Shown: positions 16,040 to 25,615, numbered from the stretch's first letter. The stretch: DNA of 64,000 nt from Perlabentimonas sp041656735 (GCA_041656735.1 JBBACY010000002.1:62001-126000), one strand, 5' to 3'. Numbers and translations are program-made. Notes: generated by a model not told the origin, from the sequence alone.

Positions 16040-17350
16040 ATGAAACGAATAGCATTCCTCTCAATAATCTGTTTTCAGCTAATAGCAACCAACCTTCATT
16101 CTCAAACCGTTTTAGATGTGACCGAAACCATTCAGGAACGGAGTGAGTGGTGCTGGGCAGCCACTTCGGCCTGCGTATTAGACTACTATTGCTACACCAC
16201 TGAACAATGCGAAATTGCCGACTACACCCGGAGAGTCTCTGGTTCCTGGCATGACTTTGGCAATGTGGATTGCTGCGCAAGCGGCTCATCAAAATGCAAC
16301 TACTGGAATTACAACTGGGGCGAAAGCGGCAGCATACAAGAAATACTCAAACATTTTGCAGATATAAACAACTATGGTGTCTCTTCAAGTCTGTCAAAAG
16401 CAGAGATTGAAGCCGATTTGAAGAAAGATTTGCTGTTTATTATTCGGTGGGGATGGAATAATGGTGGAGGTCACTTTATTGTTGGACACGGACTTAAGGA
16501 CGACTATCTCTACTATATGGACCCATGGTATGGCGAAGGGCTTAAAACTGGTACATACGACTGGGTTTGTTCTGGAGGCAATCACTCTTGGACTCACACT
16601 AACAGGCTTGCAAATTCTCCAAAAGAAAATTTACCTGGCGATGCTGGTTCAATAGATGGGAAAGAAGAAGTGTGCCAAGGCGATAAGTCAATTGTATACA
16701 AAGTCACACCCATTAGCTTTGCCCAAAGCTACCTTTGGACACTCCCCGACGGTTCCGAAACAACCAGCAAATCGTGGTCTGCAAAACTTGATTTTGGAGC
16801 ACAAACCACCTCCGGAAAACTAAGCGTGAAGGGTATAAACCGGTTCGGAGAGGGAGAGCCCTCATTCCTACCCATTACAATAAACCCTACACCCGCAACC
16901 CCTGTAGTTAAGTTAACCAACGATACACTGAAATCCGATTCTCCTAGCGGAAACCAATGGTATTTCTACACTAGAAAAATTGATAATGCAACCCAGCAAA
17001 CATATACCCCAAGCGAAAGCGGAAAATATTCCGTAAAAGTTACTCTTTTAGGTTGCAAGTCAAATTCTTCTAATGAGATTGAAATCAGCCTTACATCAAG
17101 CCAAATTGAAAACATTGAGGGCGAACTAAACGTGTACCCTAACCCATTTTCCAACAGCCTTGTGCTTGAGTTTAACACTGTTGACAAGCCCGTACACTTC
17201 CATCTAATTAATACCTTGGGCCAAGTTTTTGTAAAAGACACTTTCACAAAAAGAACTACCATTAAAACGGACAATCTACCTCCGGGAAATTACATAATAA
17301 GGGTAGAATACGATAATAAGGTCTTTACAAAAAGTGCTATAAAAAGGTAG
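16040..17350 (+). CDS. Secreted papain-like cysteine protease (C70/AvrRpt2-like) with T9SS sorting domain
   Basis: A 436-residue protein: signal peptide to about residue 22, then a papain-like domain directly at the mature N-terminus. The nucleophile is Cys38 in EWCWAATSAC. The His lies in NGGGHFIVGHGL (about residue 145) and the Asp in YYMDPWYGE. Cysteine pairs (DCCASGSSKC) are typical of this family. A PKD/Ig-like region follows (about 205-280), then another beta segment (about 285-350) and a T9SS type A sorting domain (VYPNPFSNSLVLEF to the end). It is probably a surface or extracellular protease. The target is unknown. It is co-transcribed with the preceding secreted protein. Confidence 0.88.
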   Translation: MKRIAFLSIICFQLIATNLHSQTVLDVTETIQERSEWCWAATSACVLDYYCYTTEQCEIADYTRRVSGSWHDFGNVDCCASGSSKCNYWNYNWGESGSIQEILKHFADINNYGVSSSLSKAEIEADLKKDLLFIIRWGWNNGGGHFIVGHGLKDDYLYYMDPWYGEGLKTGTYDWVCSGGNHSWTHTNRLANSPKENLPGDAGSIDGKEEVCQGDKSIVYKVTPISFAQSYLWTLPDGSETTSKSWSAKLDFGAQTTSGKLSVKGINRFGEGEPSFLPITINPTPATPVVKLTNDTLKSDSPSGNQWYFYTRKIDNATQQTYTPSESGKYSVKVTLLGCKSNSSNEIEISLTSSQIENIEGELNVYPNPFSNSLVLEFNTVDKPVHFHLINTLGQVFVKDTFTKRTTIKTDNLPPGNYIIRVEYDNKVFTKSAIKR

Positions 17351-17613
17351 AGACTAAATTCGTTACACAATTTTCCCTTACCTCTTTTTATAGATACCCA
17401 TTTCTCTTCGGTTATACTGGGTATAATAAAATAGTACCAACTTTATTGTTTAACAATTTCTAATTTTAATTGAACAAACCTTCCAAAAAAGCGTTACACT
17501 AAAACAAAAAAATTAAACCAACAACGGAGCATCATTAAAAACTGATTAAACGAACAATAAAAATGGCTACTCCACAAGTATTCTATAATCTACCATAAAC
17601 GATAAACAGATAT

Positions 17614-20022
17614 ATGAAACGGCACATAATTATCACATTTGTATTAATGACTTTTATCGGACAATATGCTATTGCCGAAAACACCGGAACCATAAAGGGT
17701 AGGATTTTTAACAAGCAGAATAACGAGCCCATTCCATTTGCAAACATTGTAATATGGGGAACGAATATTGGAACGGCTTCCGATTTCGACGGGAACTTCC
17801 TGTTCACTGGACTTGAGCCTGGATTTGTTGAACTTAGGGCGTTTGCAATAGGCTTTAGCCTATACATCTCCAGCTCGGTTCAGGTAACAAATGCTCGCGC
17901 AACTTTCCTCGACATTGAGATGGAGGAACAAGCCACAGAAATTGAAAGTGTGGTGGTAAAAGCTAGCCCTTTTCGCCGAAACGAGGAGAGCCCAGTTTCG
18001 TTACAACGCATTGGCATAGCCGAAATTGAAAAGAACCCAGGCGGAAACCGTGATATTAGTAAAGTGATTCAATCGCTTCCTGGCGTTGCCTCAACGCCTG
18101 CATACCGAAACGATATAATTGTTCGCGGCGGCGGTCCTAGCGAGAATACGTTTTACCTCGATGGTGTTGAAATACCCAACCTAAACCACTTTGCTACTCA
18201 GGGTGCTTCGGGAGGGCCGGTGGGCATTATTAATGCCGATTTCATTCGCGAGGCAAACTTCTACTCCGGAGCATTTCCTGCATCGAAGGGAAACTCGCTA
18301 AGCTCGGTTCTGGACTTTAGGCAGGTTGACGGCAATAGCGAACGCTTGAAATTTAAAGGTGCCATCGGAGCAAGCGACCTAGCCCTAACCTTGGACGGTC
18401 CATTAAGCGATAAAACAACGTTTATACTTTCTGCGCGCCGTTCGTACCTACAGCTTTTGTTCGACCTAATTGGATTGCCATTTTTGCCAACCTACAACGA
18501 CTTTCAGCTTAAAACGAGAACACGAATTGATGACCGAAATGAGATAACAATTTTGGGAATTGGCGCAATAGACCAGTTCTCGCTAAATACTGGCTTAAAA
18601 AACCCAACAGCTTCGCAGCGATATACGCTTAGCTATGTGCCTGTTAACACGCAGTGGAACTACACCAACGGGGTTGTATACAAGCATTTCCGCGAAAAAA
18701 GTTACGACACTTGGGTAATTAGCCGTAATATGCTAAACAATAGGCAATATAAGTACCTCAATAACGATGAAACTCTTCCCAAAATATTGGATTACACCTC
18801 ACAAGAGTCCGAAAATAAGCTACGCTATGAGCACGACCGTAGATTTAGCGATGGGTCGAAAATAAATCTCGGTGGTGGGCTCGAACACGCTCGTTACACA
18901 AACCAAACCTATCGTGCTTTTTTTGATAACGGAACATTAACTCCCATTAATTACGATTCAAAATTACACCTATTCTCGTGGAGTATGTTTGGGCAGTACA
19001 GCCGAAACTTCTTTAAAGAAAAACTTAATCTCTCACTAGGGGTTCGTGCCGATGCCAACAGCTACTCATCGTCAATGGGAAATATGCTCAATCAGTTTAG
19101 CCCTAGGCTTTCGGGGTCGTACAACATTAGCAACAATTTTTCGGCAAACTTTAATGTTGGGCGCTTTTACCAGCAGCCACCCTACACAATGCTTGGCTAC
19201 CGACTAACCGACGGCACACTTGTAAATAAAACGAATAATCTTAAGTACATACAATCCGACCACCTTGTTGGTGGTTTTGGATGGATACCAAACGAAAAAA
19301 GCAGAATTACCGTTGAGGGCTTTTACAAACTATACAACAACTACCCCTTCTCCGTTGCCGATAATATTTCAATGGCAAGTAAGGGTGCAGATTTTGGCAC
19401 GTTTGGCGATGAGGAAATTACATCAACTGCCAAGGGTCGTGCGTACGGCGCCGAGTTTTTATATCGCTCACGAGACCTACTGGGTTTTAACGCCATACTA
19501 TCGTACACTATGGTTTGGAGCGATGCCGAAAACAAAAACGCCTCAATACCAAGCAAATGGATACCAACCGCTTGGGATAATCGCCACCTTTTAACCCTAA
19601 CGGCAACGCGCAGCTTCGATAAAGGCTGGGACTTTGGCTTTAAATGGCGATTTGTGGGCGGTGCGCCATACACTCCGCTAGATGAAGATAAATCGTCGTT
19701 AATTGCCGCTTACGACACGCAAGGCAGAGGATTTCTCGACTACAACCAGTACAACCAGCTACGCTTAGGTTCCTTTCATCAGCTGGATATAAGAGTCGAC
19801 AAAATGTTTTACCTAAAAAAATGGACGCTAAACCTTTATGTTGACATACAAAATGCATACGGTTTTAAAGGAAAACAGCCCGACAATCTAGTGGTTGCAG
19901 TTGACGCAAATGGAAACAGGATTATAAACAGCACCGACCCCAGCCGCTACGAACTCGAAGCAATTCCAGGTCTTGGTGCCGGAACAATTCTTCCATCGAT
20001 AGGTATTATACTTGAATTTTAG
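17614..20022 (+). CDS. TonB-dependent receptor with N-terminal CarboxypepD_reg-like domain
   Basis: An 802-residue outer-membrane receptor. After the signal peptide (to about 22) comes a carboxypeptidase regulatory-like domain (TIKGRIFNKQNNEPIPFANI, about 25-110), then the plug (SKVIQSLPGVASTPAYRND and IIVRGGGPSENTFYLDGVEIPN, about 145-190) and a long beta-barrel ending in PSIGIILEF with a terminal Phe. Receptors of this build without a SusD partner usually import metal chelates, vitamins or other small compounds. No SusD is nearby and the substrate cannot be read from sequence. A lipoprotein follows 116 bases later and may belong to the same unit. The 263 bases upstream hold no recognisable gene. 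Confidence 0.92.
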   Translation: MKRHIIITFVLMTFIGQYAIAENTGTIKGRIFNKQNNEPIPFANIVIWGTNIGTASDFDGNFLFTGLEPGFVELRAFAIGFSLYISSSVQVTNARATFLDIEMEEQATEIESVVVKASPFRRNEESPVSLQRIGIAEIEKNPGGNRDISKVIQSLPGVASTPAYRNDIIVRGGGPSENTFYLDGVEIPNLNHFATQGASGGPVGIINADFIREANFYSGAFPASKGNSLSSVLDFRQVDGNSERLKFKGAIGASDLALTLDGPLSDKTTFILSARRSYLQLLFDLIGLPFLPTYNDFQLKTRTRIDDRNEITILGIGAIDQFSLNTGLKNPTASQRYTLSYVPVNTQWNYTNGVVYKHFREKSYDTWVISRNMLNNRQYKYLNNDETLPKILDYTSQESENKLRYEHDRRFSDGSKINLGGGLEHARYTNQTYRAFFDNGTLTPINYDSKLHLFSWSMFGQYSRNFFKEKLNLSLGVRADANSYSSSMGNMLNQFSPRLSGSYNISNNFSANFNVGRFYQQPPYTMLGYRLTDGTLVNKTNNLKYIQSDHLVGGFGWIPNEKSRITVEGFYKLYNNYPFSVADNISMASKGADFGTFGDEEITSTAKGRAYGAEFLYRSRDLLGFNAILSYTMVWSDAENKNASIPSKWIPTAWDNRHLLTLTATRSFDKGWDFGFKWRFVGGAPYTPLDEDKSSLIAAYDTQGRGFLDYNQYNQLRLGSFHQLDIRVDKMFYLKKWTLNLYVDIQNAYGFKGKQPDNLVVAVDANGNRIINSTDPSRYELEAIPGLGAGTILPSIGIILEF

Positions 20023-20138
20023 TGAAAACATTTCGTTTAAAACAGTGAAAGTATTGCCATACTAACTAAATTTGATGGAACAGTATACGGCACAACTTCA
20101 AAAAACACGCTACAACACAATAAATACACCTTGAAGAT

Positions 20139-20873
20139 ATGAAACGAATAATATTTCTTACAGCAACCATAGCCTTATTGGCATCGTGCTCAAACAGGGC
20201 AAAAACCAAAATTGACGAAACCCCCGAAGTCCTTCAAACCACTCCTTTCGACAAGGGCATTCCAGTGACTATCCATTTCGATAAGGGCGACGAGTACTAC
20301 CATCCACTTATCGTATTTTGGATTGAAGATACTGAGGGCAACTACGTGCAAACCCTTTATGCAGCAAAATCAATTGCCACAGGAACATTTCGGTACGGAG
20401 TTGCAAATGGCAAAAAATGGAGCAAAGGGGAACGACGCCGACCAGCAGCCCTTCCGTACTGGGGGCATAAGCGAGGTTTTAAAACACCCGACGGATTATA
20501 CATTCCCACACCACAAAACCCTCTACCCGATGCCATTACAGGCGCAACGCCAACTAACAACTTCGTAATAAATTCGCTTATTAATCCCGAACTTAAACAG
20601 TTTAACGTGTATATGGAAATTAACCAAACGTGGGATTGGAATCAGCACTGGCACAATAACCTTTACCCCAATGACGACGAGTACAAAACCAGCTGCCAGC
20701 CAGCGCTTGTATATATGGCCGAGGTTGATTTAACCTCATCTCAAAAAAATTATACACTTAAGCCAGTTGGGCATAGCCATCCATCGGGTAAAACGGGAGA
20801 ACTTTTTAGCGATTTAAGCACCTTTACAACAGCGCTAAAAATAGCCAGAGAGGTTAGGTTTAATATTGAGTAA
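20139..20873 (+). CDS. Lipoprotein of unknown function, possibly DUF2271-like
   Basis: A 244-residue protein with a lipobox (Cys17 in LLASC). The central part has FWIEDTEGNYVQTLY and later PDAITGATPTNNF, which resemble the DUF2271 family of periplasmic proteins. The resemblance is partial and I treat it as tentative. A run of Trp- and His-rich residues (NQTWDWNQHWHNN) could bind metal or heme. It follows the TonB-dependent receptor gene by 116 bases on the same strand, so a shared role in uptake is plausible. Confidence 0.72.
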   Translation: MKRIIFLTATIALLASCSNRAKTKIDETPEVLQTTPFDKGIPVTIHFDKGDEYYHPLIVFWIEDTEGNYVQTLYAAKSIATGTFRYGVANGKKWSKGERRRPAALPYWGHKRGFKTPDGLYIPTPQNPLPDAITGATPTNNFVINSLINPELKQFNVYMEINQTWDWNQHWHNNLYPNDDEYKTSCQPALVYMAEVDLTSSQKNYTLKPVGHSHPSGKTGELFSDLSTFTTALKIAREVRFNIE

Positions 20874-20935
20874 AACTACTAGTTAAGAGGTTAAGTTGGC
20901 AAGATGCATTTTACATAATATTTTTAAAGGCTGTC

Positions 20936-21012
20936 GGCTTCGACTTCGCTCAGCCTGACCATCGCCCTAAGCAGCCTGCCCTGAATGAAATCAAAAAGGA
21001 GTCGAAAGTGAC
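20936..21012. repeat. Intergenic palindromic repeat (copy 2)
   Basis: The left half is GCTTCGACTTCGCTCAGCC and the right half is its imperfect reverse complement (CCTGAATGAAATC then GGAGTCGAAAG). It sits in the gap between the lipoprotein and epimerase genes. The same half-site occurs in the copy near 28,279. Confidence 0.6.
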
Positions 21013-21118
21013 AGTTAGAATTGAACATTACACTACATTTTGCTTAACTATACAACATTGAAATACGATTGTGAAATTATTCAAATTCAAACTAATCAGC
21101 TGTAAAAAAAGCACTTAG

Positions 21119-22051
21119 GTGAAAAATACCGATAAACGAATTATAGTAGCAGGAGGCACAGGCCTAATTGGGCAAGAATTGGTAGCGCAACTTGTCCTGC
21201 TAGGCTACCACGTGGTTGTTCTCTCAAGAGCACCTGGCAAAGTCCATACTCTCTTTCATAGTAATTTGGTGTCGAAAAAGCTATGGTTGGGCACGTTTAC
21301 AAGCCAACTTACGCAAGATATTGAGAACAGCTACGCAGTAATAAACCTTGCGGGCGAAAACATATCGAGCAAAAGATGGACTAACAAAAGACAAAAAGAG
21401 CTAACCCAAAGCAGAATTACAACTACTCAAGCCTTGGCCAAAGCATGTGCGGCTGCAATAAAACAACCCGAGGTGTTTATTCAGGCTTCGGCAATAGGTT
21501 ACTACCCTTTCCAACCATCATCAACAGTTTACACCGAAAAATCGGAGCCAGGCACAGGCTTTTTATCAAACCTAACCGTTAAATGGGAAGCCGCTGTGAA
21601 AAATGAGCTGCCACAAAGTATTCGTTTAGTAACTATCCGAACAGGAGTTGTTCTATCGGCAAAAGGAGGAATGTACCCTAAATTGCTCCTACCCATTAAA
21701 CTTTTTGCAGGTGGCTGGTTTGGCAATGGAAACCAGAATACTGCTTGGATACACATTACCGATCACGTAAACGCCATAATACATCTACTTAAAACTAGCA
21801 CAGCAACAGGACCTTACAATTTGGTGTCGCCAGAGTTAGTAACACAAAAAGAATTGGTGAAAATTATAGCAAAAAAACAAAAAAGGTCTGCATTTATGCC
21901 CATCCCCTCGCCTATTGTCAAACTCATATTTGGTGAAATGGCTACCGAAATTCTTCTTAATGGAGCTAAGGTAAGCGCCAATAAACTAATCGATTCGGGG
22001 TTCTCGTTTTCTTTTCCTTCCATTAAAAAAGCAGTAAATAGCCTAAACTAG
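21119..22051 (+). CDS. TIGR01777-family NAD(P)-dependent epimerase/SDR protein (YfcH-like)
   Basis: A 310-residue protein with the extended SDR nucleotide motif GGTGLIG near its N-terminus, then VINLAGENISSKRWTNKRQ and SRITTTQALAKAC, the hallmark of the YfcH/SDR39U1 group. A C-terminal DUF1731-like part ends near KKAVNSLN. The start is a GTG at 21119; an in-frame TAG precedes it directly, so no longer form is possible. The biochemical function of the family is not established. It stands alone between a repeat and the transketolase operon. Confidence 0.9.
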   Translation: MKNTDKRIIVAGGTGLIGQELVAQLVLLGYHVVVLSRAPGKVHTLFHSNLVSKKLWLGTFTSQLTQDIENSYAVINLAGENISSKRWTNKRQKELTQSRITTTQALAKACAAAIKQPEVFIQASAIGYYPFQPSSTVYTEKSEPGTGFLSNLTVKWEAAVKNELPQSIRLVTIRTGVVLSAKGGMYPKLLLPIKLFAGGWFGNGNQNTAWIHITDHVNAIIHLLKTSTATGPYNLVSPELVTQKELVKIIAKKQKRSAFMPIPSPIVKLIFGEMATEILLNGAKVSANKLIDSGFSFSFPSIKKAVNSLN

Positions 22052-22145
22052 GCATACCATTTATTTCTTCACCTTATAATGTGGCTATATTACAAACCAT
22101 CCTAACCACTTAATTATCTTTGCCCTAAAAGATGAATACACACTT

Positions 22146-22178
22146 TGGGGCAATTTCAATAAAATAGTTAACTTTGTG
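22146..22178 (+). promoter_or_regulatory. Probable promoter of the transketolase operon
   Basis: TTTG (22146-22149), a 21-base spacer, then TAACTTTG (22171-22178) match the Bacteroidota promoter pattern about 80 bases before the ATG. A second perfect -7 box (TATCTTTG, 22115-22122) lies upstream but lacks a clear -33 element. Confidence 0.5.
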
Positions 22179-22257
22179 AGTTAAATTTACAGTCACTTTT
22201 TTTATAACTAGCAGCACACTTCGACTAAAAAATCAGTTGTGCTGAAAAACAAATAAT

Positions 22258-23103
22258 ATGGCCAACACACAACAACTAAAAGATATTGCAGCACAGGTTC
22301 GCCGCGACATTGTTCGTATGGTTTTTGCTCCGGCAAGTGGGCACCCAGGTGGAGCATTGGGCTGCGCCGATTTTCTTACAGCGCTCTACTTTGAGTTGTT
22401 AAATGGAAAGCCCGAAAATTTCACAATGGACGGTGCGAACGAGGACATTTTCTTCCTGTCAAACGGACACTTATCAGCAGTTTGGTACAGCGTACTTGCC
22501 CGTCGTGGTTTTTTCCCCATTGCAGAGCTGGCAACCTTTAGGAAAATTAACTCTCGCCTACAAGGCCACCCAACAACGGCAGATGGTTTACCGGGCATAC
22601 GAATTGCATCGGGCTCGCTTGGTCAAGGCTTATCAGTTGCATGCGGCGCCGCACTTGCTAAAAAGCTTAGTGGCGATAAAAATCTGATTTACACCCTACA
22701 TGGCGATGGCGAGCTGCAGGAAGGCCAAATTTGGGAAGCCGCCATGTTTGCAGCCTCTCACAAAATTGACAATATAATAGCTACAATTGACTACAATGGG
22801 CAACAAATTGATGGACCTGTAGACGATGTAATTTCATTGGGAAACCTCAGAGCCAAATGGGAAGCCTTTGGCTGGGACGTGCTAGAAATGGATGGAAATA
22901 ACGTGGAGAATGTTATTGAAGTTGTAACCCAAGCAAAAAAACAGACAGGAAATAATAAACCCATCGTTATACTTATGCACACCGAAATGGGTATGGGAGT
23001 TGACTATATGATGGGTACACACAAATGGCATGGTAAAGCGCCAAACAACGAGGAATTTGAAAAAGCTTTAGCCCAACTCCCAGAAACATTAGGAGACTAT
23101 TAA
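22258..23103 (+). CDS. Transketolase, N-terminal (TPP-binding) subunit
   Basis: A 281-residue protein equal to the N-terminal third of a full transketolase. It has the SGHPGGALGCADFLTALY motif near residue 30, the thiamine diphosphate motif starting GDGELQEGQIWEAA (about 148), and DYNGQQIDGPV. With the C-terminal subunit two genes downstream it forms the split enzyme that exchanges two-carbon units in the pentose phosphate pathway. A methylglyoxal-synthase-like gene lies between the two halves. The probable promoter is about 80 bases upstream. Confidence 0.95.
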   Translation: MANTQQLKDIAAQVRRDIVRMVFAPASGHPGGALGCADFLTALYFELLNGKPENFTMDGANEDIFFLSNGHLSAVWYSVLARRGFFPIAELATFRKINSRLQGHPTTADGLPGIRIASGSLGQGLSVACGAALAKKLSGDKNLIYTLHGDGELQEGQIWEAAMFAASHKIDNIIATIDYNGQQIDGPVDDVISLGNLRAKWEAFGWDVLEMDGNNVENVIEVVTQAKKQTGNNKPIVILMHTEMGMGVDYMMGTHKWHGKAPNNEEFEKALAQLPETLGDY

Positions 23104-23133
23104 CACCAGTAAAAACTTAAAAACACAAGAGCC

Positions 23134-23529
23134 ATGACAAATATTGTAGTAATAGCACACGACGCCAAAAAGAGCGAATTGGCTAAATTTCTTTTAGAAA
23201 GACTAGAATGGCTACGAGGAATAAACCTTATTGCCACTGGCAGAACTGCCGAGTTCATCGAATCACAGGGAATAAAGTGCAAGCATATGAGCCCAGGTAA
23301 ATCTGGCGGATATATACAAATAACCGATATGATTGAAAAGAAAGAGGTTGATATCGTAATATTCCTTAGAGACCATAAGGTTGTACAGCAACATCATGAA
23401 GACATTCGCCACCTGCTCGAAACATGCAACGTACACAATATCCCGCTAGCTACTAACTACGCTTCGGCAGAACTTATTATTTTGGGGCTACTGAAAAAAG
23501 AAGCAAGCGAACGGATGCAGCGCAAATAG
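23134..23529 (+). CDS. Methylglyoxal synthase-like protein lacking the catalytic Asp
   Basis: A 131-residue protein with the methylglyoxal synthase fold: AHDAKK (8-13), IATGRTAEFI (33-42), MSPGKSGGYIQ (52-62), VVQQHHED (83-90) and NIPLATNYASAELII. In the E. coli enzyme the catalytic Asp71 sits in the GGDQQ motif. Here that position is Tyr60 (GGYIQ), and the FWDPL region is replaced by FLRDHK. The active-site His (H87 or H88) and the phosphate-site Thr35 remain. The protein may bind a phosphorylated sugar or act as a regulator rather than make methylglyoxal. It lies between the two transketolase genes in the same operon. Confidence 0.78.
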   Translation: MTNIVVIAHDAKKSELAKFLLERLEWLRGINLIATGRTAEFIESQGIKCKHMSPGKSGGYIQITDMIEKKEVDIVIFLRDHKVVQQHHEDIRHLLETCNVHNIPLATNYASAELIILGLLKKEASERMQRK

Positions 23530-23596
23530 CTAGTGATTAATTGATTTAGATAGAAAATACACCAAATGCCCAGCAAGGGTGACAATAATATTTTGC

Positions 23597-24553
23597 ATGA
23601 ACACATACGAAAACACAGGCAGTAAGGATACTCGATCGGGATTTGGCGAGGGGCTATACGAACTGGGTAAAACCAACCCCAAAGTAGTGGCTCTTTGCGC
23701 AGACCTTATTGGGTCTCTTAAAATGGATAAATTTATAGCCGAAAATCCTACACGCTTCTTTCAAACAGGAATTGCCGAAGCCAATATGACTGGACTAGCA
23801 GCTGGCCTAGCCAACGGCGGGTACATACCGTTTGCCGGAACATTTGCGGCTTTTGCAACAGGTCGTGTATACGACCAGGTTCGCCAGAGCGTGGCATACT
23901 CAAATAAGAACGTGAAAATTGCGGCCTCGCATGCAGGGTTAACTCTTGGCGAAGATGGCGCAACACACCAAATACTTGAGGATATTGGCCTAATGAAGAT
24001 GCTACCCAATATGGTTGTTATTAATCCTTGCGACTTTAACCAAACAAAGGCAGCAACAATAGCGGCAGCAAAACACGTAGGACCCGTTTACCTGCGTTTC
24101 GGGCGCCCATCGGTACCCAATTTCACACCAGCTAACGCTGATTTTATAATCGGAAAAGCCATTACACTTACCGAAGGCACCGATGTTACAATTTTTGCAA
24201 CAGGGCACATGGTTTGGAAATCGCTCGAAGCAGCAAAAATTCTTTTAGCAAAGGGCATTAAAGCCGAAGTTGTTAACATTCACACCATTAAGCCGTTAGA
24301 CGCCGAAGCAATTATTAAATCTGCTTCAAAAACAGGTGCAGTTGTTACCGCCGAGGAGCATATGGCAAACGGTGGACTTGGCGACAGCGTAGCACAGGTT
24401 TTAAGTCGTTTTAAGCCAACACCAATGGAATATGTTGCTGTTAACGACACCTTTGGTGAAAGCGGAAAGCCCGAGGAACTACTTGTAAAATATGGACTTG
24501 ATACCCCTAATATTGTGCAGGCAGCTGAAAAAGTAATTGCCAGAAAAGCGTAA
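23597..24553 (+). CDS. Transketolase, C-terminal subunit
   Basis: About 318 residues, equal to the central pyrimidine-binding and C-terminal domains of transketolase. It has RFFQTGIAEANMTGLAAGLA near residue 50 (with the Glu that activates the cofactor), HAGLTLGEDGATHQ near 110, and the C-terminal domain from about 185 (DVTIFATGHMV to EEHMANGGLGDSVA). An ATG at 23597 is taken as the start; a GTG at 23579 would add six residues. It partners the N-terminal subunit encoded at 22258. The sigma-factor gene starts 20 bases after its stop. Confidence 0.95.
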   Translation: MNTYENTGSKDTRSGFGEGLYELGKTNPKVVALCADLIGSLKMDKFIAENPTRFFQTGIAEANMTGLAAGLANGGYIPFAGTFAAFATGRVYDQVRQSVAYSNKNVKIAASHAGLTLGEDGATHQILEDIGLMKMLPNMVVINPCDFNQTKAATIAAAKHVGPVYLRFGRPSVPNFTPANADFIIGKAITLTEGTDVTIFATGHMVWKSLEAAKILLAKGIKAEVVNIHTIKPLDAEAIIKSASKTGAVVTAEEHMANGGLGDSVAQVLSRFKPTPMEYVAVNDTFGESGKPEELLVKYGLDTPNIVQAAEKVIARKA

Positions 24554-24573
24554 TACTAGAAACGTTCATACAA

Positions 24574-25122
24574 ATGACCCACCTGAGCGATAAGGAATTA
24601 CTTGAAATGTTTCGATCAACCGAAACACGGCACTATGCATTTAGCCTTATTGTTCGTAAGTACCAAGAGCGCTTGTACTGGCAAATTCGGAAGCTCGTAA
24701 TACAGCACGACGACTCAGACGATGTGATGCAAAACACCTTTATGAAAGTATGGGGTGGCCTCGATGGCTTTAGAGAAGACTCACAACTTTTCACTTGGCT
24801 ATACCGCATTGCAACCAACGAAGCGCTTACATTTTTAAAAAAGAAGAAAACCAAATTTATGCTCCCGCTAGTTGATTTTGAGCAGCAGCTAGCCTCCACG
24901 TTAGAATCGAGCCCACATATTAATGGTACCGAAATTCAACTTAGCCTTCAAAAAGCCATCCTTACGCTTCCTGAAAAGCAACGAATTGTGTTTAATATGA
25001 AATATTTCGAGGAACTTAAGTACGAAGAGATTTCCAAAATCTTGGGAACATCTGTTGGCGCGCTAAAAGCGTCATACCACCATGCCGTGAAAAAGATTGA
25101 AAAATATTTCGAGGAGAGTTAA
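24574..25122 (+). CDS. ECF-type RNA polymerase sigma factor
   Basis: A 182-residue protein with the two-domain ECF layout. Sigma-2 covers about residues 20-90 (DDSDDVMQNTFMKVWGGLDG, FTWLYRIATNEAL). Sigma-4 covers about 125-178 (LTLPEKQRIVFNMKYFEELK, YEEISKILGTSVGALKASYH). The following gene encodes a single-span membrane protein that may be its anti-sigma factor. The gene begins 20 bases after the transketolase gene, so it may be read through from that operon. The regulon is unknown. Confidence 0.93.
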   Translation: MTHLSDKELLEMFRSTETRHYAFSLIVRKYQERLYWQIRKLVIQHDDSDDVMQNTFMKVWGGLDGFREDSQLFTWLYRIATNEALTFLKKKKTKFMLPLVDFEQQLASTLESSPHINGTEIQLSLQKAILTLPEKQRIVFNMKYFEELKYEEISKILGTSVGALKASYHHAVKKIEKYFEES

Positions 25123-25177
25123 ACCATAACAAGCGAGAACGGTCAAAAAAGCAGAATGAAGCAGGAAAATAAATATT

Positions 25178-25615
25178 ATGAATAAGCTAAACAACATAGA
25201 TAAAATATTATCGTCGGCAGGAAAGGAACTACCTTTTGATGTGCCTAACAACTACTTTGAAGATTTTCCTCAGCGCATACAAAACCGTTGCATTGAACAA
25301 GCAGGGTTGGGCAGTTCGAAAGCCATTCAAACTCCTTTTTTCAGAATATTGAAATCGCAACTATCACTTGCAGGTGGTTTTATAGCTATGGCCATTGTTG
25401 CCTCTGTGGGCTTTTACTTCCTTCGTCCAACAAACATAAACGACAAACCAGCCGACAAAGAGTACATACAAATTGTACAAAAAAGCATTTACGATACCGA
25501 CCAAATTAACACAACCTCCAAAAGGGACTCACTAAAGGATAATACGAAGGATGAGATGTTTAAACACATAATTGATGATAATTGCGATTATGTTACCCTA
25601 ATGGAAAAATACTAA
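25178..25615 (+). CDS. Single-span membrane protein, possible anti-sigma factor
   Basis: A 145-residue protein with a cytoplasmic N-terminal part (about 1-60), one membrane helix (about 63-87, LAGGFIAMAIVASVGFYFL) and an outer C-terminal part of about 55 residues. It starts 55 bases after the ECF sigma gene and is closed by a terminator. The size, topology and position fit an anti-sigma factor, but no zinc-binding anti-sigma motif is visible, so the role is inferred from context. Confidence 0.7.
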   Translation: MNKLNNIDKILSSAGKELPFDVPNNYFEDFPQRIQNRCIEQAGLGSSKAIQTPFFRILKSQLSLAGGFIAMAIVASVGFYFLRPTNINDKPADKEYIQIVQKSIYDTDQINTTSKRDSLKDNTKDEMFKHIIDDNCDYVTLMEKY

